Source of the DNA: Candidatus Megaera endosymbiont of Mesostigma viride
GTDB lineage: Bacteria > Pseudomonadota > Alphaproteobacteria > Rickettsiales > Rickettsiaceae
Assembly (NCBI GenBank): GCA_020410825.1
Contig: CP084577.1
Location: 1 to 64,000, forward strand
Reading direction: 5' to 3'
DNA: 64,000 bases
The notes beneath the pieces were generated by a model that searched no databases, was not told where the DNA came from, and worked only from the letters and a program-made list of their open reading frames with translations. Positions 54,683 through 61,546 of this stretch are shown here, one piece after another; the first letter of the stretch is position 1, and each line of letters opens with the position of its first letter. The translations under genes and the position numbers were made by a program.

Positions 54683-55274
54683 TTTTTGTTTCCTCATTTT
54701 CAATTAATATTGCGGCTAGAATTTTATTAATTTCCATTCTACGTTCCCTTATTTTGTAAGCTTTATTCATCTTTTGATCAAAGATTGTTATATATTCACT
54801 AGCGGCACGGCTAAATACCCCACTAGATGGAATAACACAAGCCCCTTTGCTTTTTAAATAATCAATAGTATCTTTTTCGTTAGCTCGATGTTCCTGTCCA
54901 TCAGTTACTACAGTAATGATTTTTTTGCCTAACAGCTCAGCTCTTCTATAAGCATCAATGTAAGTAGCATATTGATCTCTTGCAGGTTTCAATGGCATTA
55001 CGATTAAATGGTTTTTAGGTACTTCCCAATCACTAGCCTGATGATCGAATATGACTATATCTGCGTCAGGGCGATCAGTTGGTACGCTATCAACAACCTC
55101 AAAAGGCAAGTTGCCTGATTTATAATATAACAGGGAAGTTCCTTGGGGGTCTTGACAAATAATGAGAGGTTTTAATCCTAATTCTACCGAAGCAGCTGCA
55201 AGATTAATTGCAAGTGTACTTTTACCCTGTCCCCCTTTTGGATTCCATATACTAACTAATTTAATTATTTTCAT
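54672..55274 (-). CDS. ParA-family partition ATPase, module 2
   Basis: A 200-residue short ParA-like ATPase with Walker A KGGQGKST near residues 13-20, the [14 protein letters not shown]alker B-like region and [17 protein letters not shown]. The glutamine in the P-loop and the small size distinguish it from the first ParA, so the two are unrelated modules. It starts at ATG 55274 with no strong ribosome site. It overlaps its partner by 11 bp. Confidence 0.86.
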   Translation of the reverse strand: MKIIKLVSIWNPKGGQGKSTLAINLAAASVELGLKPLIICQDPQGTSLLYYKSGNLPFEVVDSVPTDRPDADIVIFDHQASDWEVPKNHLIVMPLKPARDQYATYIDAYRRAELLGKKIITVVTDGQEHRANEKDTIDYLKSKGACVIPSSGVFSRAASEYITIFDQKMNKAYKIRERRMEINKILAAILIENEETKNDN

Positions 55275-55845
55275 AATTATTATTTTATTACATTTAATAA
55301 TGTATATATTTAATAATACATAAAGTCAATAGTAATTAAAATAAATTATCTAATAATTAAATAATAACTAAATATAGTATTAATTAAACTATTAAAATAA
55401 ATAATACAACAATAGTATAACTAATTAGTTATTAAACTTAATAATTATTAATATATACAAATATGTACATTATACAGTACAACAAAAGTCACCTATTGCT
55501 GTACTGCCACAGTAGGAAATAATAAATAGTATTACTAATAAGAGGTTTGAGTATTCTTTTTCCTGCAGTCTACAAATTTATAAGTTTATGGCACCGAAAA
55601 AACACGCTAAAATGCTGTGCATTAAATCGTAATTCGGTATATAATAGACAATGTAGCTTACTTTTCGATTTAATGGACAGTTTAACAAAAGATATTTGGC
55701 CAATTATTCGTAACCATAATTCCTATATTATGAATCAAAAAGGTATTTCTTCATCATTTACTAAATTAATTTTCCTACCCTCCATTTCATATTTCTTTGT
55801 GCTATTCGACTTTATAAAATTAAAAAATTGGCTTTTACCATTGAT
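55275..55845. other. AT-rich region upstream of ParA module 2; no convincing gene
   Basis: About 570 bases, very AT-rich in the first 170 (many TTAATAATTA-like words), which suits a centromere or promoter site for ParA module 2. A plus-strand frame from a TTG at 55547 (100 codons) has no ribosome site and poor composition, so I do not call it. Confidence 0.45.
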
Positions 55846-56814
55846 TTAATAGCATTCATAAAGTTGATTATTGCTATTAAATCCGTTTACTAAGTTTTCT
55901 AGTTCGATGTCTGTAAAGTCTTTGAAGTCTTGAAGTCTTTTAAAAGCCTCATCTGCGTCGAAAAAGCTAGTACTATTTATAAATGCTGCTATAGCTGCTT
56001 TCCTTACTAAGTTCTTTTTGTCGAATTTTCGACTTATTAAATTAAAGATGCCTTTAGCCAAACGTTTTGGGTTATCAACTTGGCCCTGTAGGGCTTGATA
56101 TATAGACATAAAACCGCATGGGTTTTTAGATGATATTTTTAAAGGTATAATGGGAACTCCTCGAGCAATCGCAAATCCGACTTCTTGATTTGTCCAATCC
56201 CCATCTGAAAAGTTATCAGTTAAGAAAGCTAAAAATACATCCATAGAACGTAATGCCTTTTCAATTTCATTCCTCCATTCTGTCGTAGGCTCAATGTCTT
56301 CATGAGCTACAAAGCAAGAAATTCCGTAAGGCAATAAAGAATCTGAAAGCTCATTGACAAGCTTTTTATGATCACTTTTATGACTAACAAACAATTTTAA
56401 GTGATCAGGACGCCAGAATTTAGAATAGCCTGTATGTATGGAGATTACGTCATCAGGTTGAATTGCATTTTGACATTCAGTGTCTTCAGAGTTAAATAGT
56501 TCTATATGTACTGCACTTATAAATTCATCAGGTACCGAGCTTGACACTGTATTAAAATCATCCCTAATTCTTTGTACTATTTTGGGTATTTTTTCTAAGC
56601 CCCCAATGCTGCCATACACTTCTTCGTCCAAATAGAATATCAAGTGATGACTAGTTGTGCCACCGTTCCAATTATCGTAATGTACTTCTTCATTTACATA
56701 AATTCGTGAAGTACTAATAATATTCTCCAATATTGGCTCTTTAGCTTCTTTATATAGAAGCGCAAGCTGCTTTCTATAATGATTAACTTTTCTCTTAATA
56801 GCATAATTTTTCAT
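55846..56814 (-). CDS. TIR-domain protein
   Basis: A 322-residue protein. After an unassigned N-terminal domain (residues 1 to about 138, mixed strands) comes a TIR domain at about 139-260: LKLFVSHKSDHKKLVNELSD, SCFVAHEDIEP, W180-R-N-E183 with the likely catalytic glutamate E183, MDVFLAFLTDNF and GVPIIPLKIS. Bacterial TIR domains commonly consume NAD+ in antiphage defence or act on hosts. The N-terminal domain would be the sensor or partner-binding part. The C-terminal 60 residues are helical. There is no defence partner gene beside it, so Thoeris is not supported. Confidence 0.85.
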   Translation of the reverse strand: MKNYAIKRKVNHYRKQLALLYKEAKEPILENIISTSRIYVNEEVHYDNWNGGTTSHHLIFYLDEEVYGSIGGLEKIPKIVQRIRDDFNTVSSSVPDEFISAVHIELFNSEDTECQNAIQPDDVISIHTGYSKFWRPDHLKLFVSHKSDHKKLVNELSDSLLPYGISCFVAHEDIEPTTEWRNEIEKALRSMDVFLAFLTDNFSDGDWTNQEVGFAIARGVPIIPLKISSKNPCGFMSIYQALQGQVDNPKRLAKGIFNLISRKFDKKNLVRKAAIAAFINSTSFFDADEAFKRLQDFKDFTDIELENLVNGFNSNNQLYECY

Positions 56815-57039
56815 AAAGTTTAATTTTGTATAAAAAGAGCAGTAACTATTTTTTGAGATTATTTATCAAAAAGCAATATTTTTGTAAATAAGAAATAGAG
56901 AAAACTACATAAGAATAATTAGTTTAGTTACTTTTTTCTAAAATACTTAGCTACTTGAATTCAGGAATCGTAAAAATTAACTTTCTCAAAAACACATGTT
57001 TTTGCGATTCCAAAACAAGACTTGTTTGTTTTAACTATA

Positions 57040-57097
57040 TTGTAACGTGCCAAGATAAATTGCCTAATTTGAGCCACTTTATTTTGCGTATACGTAG
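57040..57097. repeat. Left inverted repeat of recombinase element
   Basis: Begins TTGTAACGTGCCAAGATAAA and ends TTTTGCGTATACGTAG. It is the reverse complement of 57839-57896 except for three bases. Confidence 0.85.
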
Positions 57098-57309
57098 TTC
57101 GTCTTCCGCCTAGTTTTGCGAATAGTTAAAATTTATAATAAGCTATAATAAAGTTACTAAATTTATCTCTACACCAATTAATTGCTTGCCCTAATATAAA
57201 ACTATTATTAATATGCTGTAATTCACATTTTACGAATATAATACGTATATTTTAGTATAAAACGAACTAATCAGAAAACAACAGTGAAATTTAGAAAAAA
57301 TTAACTAAT

Positions 57310-57837
57310 ATGGCTTACCAATTTAAAAGAGAACCACTTACCCCAGTAGAAGCTGATAAACTTTATCAAGCTTGTAACTCTGTTCAAGAAAAGCTTATTA
57401 TTTGGATTTTACTAGATACCGGGCTTAGGGTATCTGAACTTTGTAGCCTTACTCCGCAAAATATTCTCTGGCAACAAAAATCTATTCGTATTAGTGGAAA
57501 AGGCGGACCATATGGAAAACAGACAAAGAAAAGGGTTGTACCAATGTCTAACCGAGTACAATCTCTTCTGGAACATTATTTTGCCATAACTGATAAATTC
57601 CCAATTGGTCCTAGACAAGTTCAAAAGGTAGTCAAAGAAATTGCCAATAGAGCTCAAATATCAAAACCAGTAACTCCTCATATTTTAAGACATACCTTCG
57701 CAACGTTAGCCTTACAAAAAAACATCTCATTAGCTTCTGTACAAAAAATACTGGGTCACGATAGACTAGCTACTACTTCTATATATCTGAACTTTACCGA
57801 TGAACACGTCGTCGATGAATTCTCACGAAAATGGTAA
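57310..57837 (+). CDS. Minimal tyrosine recombinase (catalytic domain only)
   Basis: A 175-residue site-specific recombinase with the catalytic set visible: the arginine in TGLRVSEL, the lysine in SGKGG, HILRHTFATLAL with the second arginine, GHDRLATTSIYL with the late histidine and the tyrosine nucleophile. It lacks the usual N-terminal core-binding domain, as in FimB-type invertases. It is enclosed by inverted repeats that end just beyond its stop. Confidence 0.9.
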   Translation: MAYQFKREPLTPVEADKLYQACNSVQEKLIIWILLDTGLRVSELCSLTPQNILWQQKSIRISGKGGPYGKQTKKRVVPMSNRVQSLLEHYFAITDKFPIGPRQVQKVVKEIANRAQISKPVTPHILRHTFATLALQKNISLASVQKILGHDRLATTSIYLNFTDEHVVDEFSRKW

Positions 57838-57838
57838 A

Positions 57839-57896
57839 CTACATATACGCAAAATAAAGTGGCTCAAATTAGGCAATTTAATTTGGCACGTTACAA
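57839..57896. repeat. Right inverted repeat of recombinase element
   Basis: Begins CTACATATACGCAAAATAAA and ends GGCACGTTACAA; it starts one base after the recombinase stop codon. It pairs with 57040-57097. Confidence 0.85.
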
Positions 57897-58004
57897 AAAT
57901 ACGTCCATAAAACCCATGTGTCCATAAATATTTATTTACCTTTTATAGAATATTACAATTCGTAAAAGAGATTAGCTGAGTTTTAAAAACTTTCCAGACA
58001 TGTT

Positions 58005-59195
58005 CTAAGATCTCTTACTTTTTAAAAAATCTGTTATGATTTTATCCCATGCCACTAACCATGAGTTAGAAGAAAATATAGTTACAGCTGGGTGAGGTTT
58101 GCCTTTGAGTAATACATCCTCAGAAGTTATTAACCAACTTGACCAATTATCACTATCCACTTGAGGCCCATATAACTCAAAAGAGTAAATTATAGGATTA
58201 TTATCTTTCCTTTGTTCTTGTTGCCGTTTTATTTTTTGCTTTATTGCTGTTTGTAGGAGAGTCTCCATTTCATTTCTATGTAAAGAATGTAAAATGATAA
58301 CATGTTGATGGTTGGGCGATTGAGGTGCTATGAAGCCCATTAATCTTTTTTGTTTCCTATCTTCTTCAGAATTAATTCTATATATTCCGGGAAATTTGGT
58401 TAATTTAACCCTTGAATTATTGTGCTTTATATCATCAAATAACATATAAGCCGTGTAATCTTTTTGATTCAATGGACTATTAAAAGTAAACTCAATAGAA
58501 AAGTCACAATCTAAAGGATATAAGTTGCTGTACAGCTGTTGTTCATCTCTCAACAGATTATAAAACAATGAAGCTGCATCACTTGTGATTGGATGACCTA
58601 TTTGCAAAGAAATGCTTTTGCATTGCAGATTTATAATATCTCTTGTCTCAATATGAGAAAGAACAGCATCTGAAGGACTAATATTACGGACTTGTTTTTT
58701 TTCTCTTTCAGGTAAATGATCTATTTTATATCTAGAATATAGGAAAAAGAAAATGGTTTTCAGCTCATGGTAAAAGCTTCTTATTTTCTGCAAAGTACCA
58801 CTTGGATTTGGGTTCTTTCTACATTTAATTGAGAACTCCTTAAGGAGATGTAACTTGTCATTTTCTGAACAGTTATCGAGAACTATACCAAATACATAAA
58901 TGAATAAAAAAAATTTATATAATTTCTCCGACGGATCAACCATTTGTTTTTTATGTTTTATTGGAAGTATTAGGAGAGACCTGCTAAAATGCTCTCTAAA
59001 ACCAATTATCAGGTCTTCGATGGGATCAGGAAAACTAATATTCCTTGTTTCTAGCTTTGGCTTAGTTATTTCAAAAAGGAATAGTAAGTCAAAGAATAAT
59101 TCTGGATATTTTGTTCTGTACCTATTGATAATTTTATCCACGAATCTTTTGTCTAATACAGGAAGATTATTGTTTACATCAAGGTTTGGTATCAT
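58005..59195 (-). CDS. Large protein, unknown
   Basis: A 396-residue protein without clear membrane segments or signal peptide. It has a helical N-terminal half (DKRFVDKIINRYRTKYPELF, SFYHELKTIFFFLYSRYKI) and a C-terminal half of mixed strands and helices with HNSRVKLTKFPGIYRI, QHVIILHSLHRNEMETLLQ and DNWSSWLITSEDVLLKG. I do not recognise the family. It follows the recombinase element by 108 bp. No neighbour shares its direction closely. Confidence 0.6.
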   Translation of the reverse strand: MIPNLDVNNNLPVLDKRFVDKIINRYRTKYPELFFDLLFLFEITKPKLETRNISFPDPIEDLIIGFREHFSRSLLILPIKHKKQMVDPSEKLYKFFLFIYVFGIVLDNCSENDKLHLLKEFSIKCRKNPNPSGTLQKIRSFYHELKTIFFFLYSRYKIDHLPEREKKQVRNISPSDAVLSHIETRDIINLQCKSISLQIGHPITSDAASLFYNLLRDEQQLYSNLYPLDCDFSIEFTFNSPLNQKDYTAYMLFDDIKHNNSRVKLTKFPGIYRINSEEDRKQKRLMGFIAPQSPNHQHVIILHSLHRNEMETLLQTAIKQKIKRQQEQRKDNNPIIYSFELYGPQVDSDNWSSWLITSEDVLLKGKPHPAVTIFSSNSWLVAWDKIITDFLKSKRS

Positions 59196-59472
59196 AAAGC
59201 TATTGGCACTCTTATTGAATGTATCTCCTTCTAATTCGTTTATCTGTAAAATAGAGGCATTACCCTTTTATTTTTGAGGAGATACTTAATGGCACAATCA
59301 AAAGGAATTAAGTCACTCGTCTATTTTAGGTATGTTATTAATGATTTTTGTATATTAATTAGAATTAGACCTATAATAAATAATTATTTTGGGTAATTTT
59401 GTTTATTAAGTAATGTATTTTTTGGGTGTACCTAAAATAAACATTTTATATAAAAGTTTGTAATATAATAGT

Positions 59473-59883
59473 TTATCTAATCAACCTAATATCGGTATTT
59501 TCCAGTTTAAGTTCAGCCCAAACTTTATCAGCCGTATAGATAGGAAGCCCTAGAGTGATACCAAGGGCTATGCACGCTCTATCTCCTAGAGATAAGCCGT
59601 AGTTTTGAGTCAGTTTAGCTAGCTTGCCAGTTCTAATACTTATAGCTTCGCAGAATGGTACAATTTCTGGTACTAAGTCTGAAATGATTTCGTCAATATC
59701 TTGTTCTGACACACCACTTCTAGTAAGAACTGCAACCAATTCACTTAAATTAACCGACGAGATAGCACTACTAGCTATTACATTTTCTATTACTTCGTAA
59801 CCAGATTCTTTTTTTAACAAAGCTATAAGGGCTGATGTGTCTAGCAAACATTTTTTGCCTTTTAGTTTAGAATTTATCTGCAT
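59473..59883 (-). CDS. vapC: PIN-domain toxin, VapC-type
   Basis: A 136-residue PIN protein: CLLDTSALIALLKKESG with the first aspartate, SSVNLSELVAVLTR with the glutamate, GDRACIALGITLGLPIYTAD with the later acidic pair. It partners the AbrB-type antitoxin immediately upstream, overlapping it by 17 bp. It is unrelated in detail to the other VapC in this window. Confidence 0.9.
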   Translation of the reverse strand: MQINSKLKGKKCLLDTSALIALLKKESGYEVIENVIASSAISSVNLSELVAVLTRSGVSEQDIDEIISDLVPEIVPFCEAISIRTGKLAKLTQNYGLSLGDRACIALGITLGLPIYTADKVWAELKLENTDIRLIR

Positions 59884-60109
59884 TTTCTTTTCTCATCAAT
59901 TTTAATTGTTTTTGTAGGTCTAAGTTTCCATATTTTTCTAAAATATTCCGTGCTTTTTCTATGTTAGAATGAAAGGTAGAAACAATTAATTTTGATTCTG
60001 AGTATTTAATTGTAACTTCATCACCAACCTTAAGATGCAAGTATTTTCTAATTTTGCTAGGAATTGCTAATTTTCCATTATTATCAATATAGCTTTTATA
60101 AGCTTTCAT
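59867..60109 (-). CDS. vapB: AbrB/SpoVT-type antitoxin
   Basis: An 80-residue antitoxin with a swapped-hairpin AbrB domain: NGKLAIPSKIRKYLHLKVGD and EVTIKYSESKLIVS, then a helical toxin-binding tail. It autoregulates in such pairs, with operator sites probably in the gap upstream (60110-60437). It lies first in the pair. Confidence 0.88.
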   Translation of the reverse strand: MKAYKSYIDNNGKLAIPSKIRKYLHLKVGDEVTIKYSESKLIVSTFHSNIEKARNILEKYGNLDLQKQLKLMRKENADKF

Positions 60110-60437
60110 GTGGTTTTACCTTTTTTGTGTCACTATATAATTTATACAATATAAATTATTTCTTATAAAGAAAAAAATATTTAATAAGCTAATTCTCACA
60201 TAATTTAATAATAAAATTAAATCTAAAATAAGCATAAAAAGTACTTTTAATAATATTAGTAAGAAAAGATAAAGTAGGGGTATAAAACTAGTATAGATAA
60301 TTAGAATGAGTTATTGGATATTTAAGGTTTTAAAAATTAGCAATTTTTAAAGTGTATGAAAAACGGTCGTTTCCTAGATTGTAAATTTGCAAAATAAAGG
60401 ACGTATATTAATCTTCTTAGTTATTAATAACCAGAAT
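60110..60437. other. Intergenic between LuxR regulator and antitoxin
   Basis: A 328-base AT-rich gap between two same-direction genes. It probably holds the toxin-antitoxin promoter. I see no gene, clear operator or terminator. Confidence 0.45.
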
Positions 60438-61298
60438 TTAATTTTTAAAATGTTCCAAGTGTAATTTATCAATATTATATTGTTTGGATAAATCTACTAG
60501 CTGTTGATAATAATTTAAGTTAAATTTAGTTTTAATGTTCTGCAAATGCCTTTCTACAGTTCTATGAGAAATAGAGAGAATACAGGCAATTTCCTTCATT
60601 GACTTACCTAAAGTATAATAATATAAACATTTAGATGCTTGATACGGAATATATGTATTTCCATGATTTAAATAAATTTTATCAATAATAGTACTGTTAA
60701 AAAAATTATTTTTAGCATAAAATAACGGAGTCTCTTGTGTAGCTAGGTTATTTATCTCTTTCTTATAAAAAGGAGAAAAAGCAAAAGCTTTTTTATTAGA
60801 ACAATTAATCAAGTGTTGAGCTTTATTTCTAAAATAAACAATAAAGCGCTCTAAAATATAAAAGTGATTCAGATATAAATCTATCACTTGTTCATTTTCT
60901 TTTTGAGTAAAAAAAACAAAGGTTTCTAAATAATTATCTGTATTGTAGTTCACATTTATTCCATGCCACATATTATTCTCTGATAGCATAGAAAGGCCTG
61001 AAGATTTGTGGCAGTTATGAAGAGGCCATAAATATTTGTTAATGGAATTTTTCTCTATAAAAGTAAATTCTTGTAAAAATACTTTTTCATTTAAAAGATT
61101 ATGTCCAAGGTATAATTCTATAGGCCTAATATTATTACATAATACTAAGTAATGCCCATTTTTAAAGAACCTGAGGTACATTAAATAAGAAACAGGAAAA
61201 TTAACGAGTAAAGGACTAACGATTTTTTGAAATTCTATGATTATAGATTTATTATAACTAATAGCATTTAAGCTAGCTTGAAATATCAAAGATTCCAT
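60438..61298 (-). CDS. LuxR-family transcriptional regulator
   Basis: A 286-residue protein. The C-terminal HTH (residues about 215-275) fits LuxR: YYTLGKSMKEIACILSISH, then RTVERHLQNIKTKFN. The N-terminal domain (about 1-190) could be a ligand-binding or PAS-like sensor; it has many aromatics but I do not recognise an autoinducer-binding signature. There is no LuxI synthase in the window, so it would be a solo regulator. It is divergent from the Ulp1/GTPase gene and may control it. Confidence 0.8.
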   Translation of the reverse strand: MESLIFQASLNAISYNKSIIIEFQKIVSPLLVNFPVSYLMYLRFFKNGHYLVLCNNIRPIELYLGHNLLNEKVFLQEFTFIEKNSINKYLWPLHNCHKSSGLSMLSENNMWHGINVNYNTDNYLETFVFFTQKENEQVIDLYLNHFYILERFIVYFRNKAQHLINCSNKKAFAFSPFYKKEINNLATQETPLFYAKNNFFNSTIIDKIYLNHGNTYIPYQASKCLYYYTLGKSMKEIACILSISHRTVERHLQNIKTKFNLNYYQQLVDLSKQYNIDKLHLEHFKN

Positions 61299-61546
61299 AT
61301 TTTAAAACCTACAATAATATTTATAAAATAAAATGTTATATAACGATTATAACTTAAAGTAGTTCTTATAAGTCAAACTATTTTCTAATAATCCATACAT
61401 ACAAATCAGCTATTTTGTAACACAGGTAATTTTTTAAGAAAGTTAATAATATTTTTATTTAAAAGTGAGTATTTATTACGGATTTTCAAATAGATAAATT
61501 TCTGCTGAGATCATTTTATGTATTTCCTAATAAATGAGGTGTCTAA
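61299..61546. promoter_or_regulatory. Divergent promoter region between LuxR-type regulator and Ulp1/GTPase gene
   Basis: The 248-bp gap must hold promoters for both neighbours. GAGGT lies 7 nt before the plus-strand ATG at 61547. I do not see a clear lux-box palindrome. Confidence 0.45.

Larger units (their letters stand above)
57040..57896. mobile_element. Compact inverted-repeat element with tyrosine recombinase
   Basis: An 857-bp unit: 58-bp inverted repeats at each end (57040-57097 and 57839-57896; 55 of 58 match) enclose a single 175-residue tyrosine recombinase gene. The right repeat begins one base after the recombinase stop. It could be a self-mobile element or an invertible segment carrying its own recombinase. 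No target-site duplication is obvious. Confidence 0.7.

Noticed and set aside
55547..55849. Plus-strand frame of 100 codons between ParA module 2 and the TIR gene
   Set aside because: It starts with TTG, has no ribosome site, resembles random AT-rich coding and overlaps the end of the TIR gene.
55846..56814. Thoeris defence system
   Set aside because: A TIR protein is present but no ThsA-type (SIR2 or SLOG) effector lies nearby.
59280..59400. 35-codon plus-strand frame with a strong GAGGAG site before MAQSKGIKSLVYF
   Set aside because: The good ribosome site suggests a former gene start, but the frame ends quickly and nothing recognisable follows.
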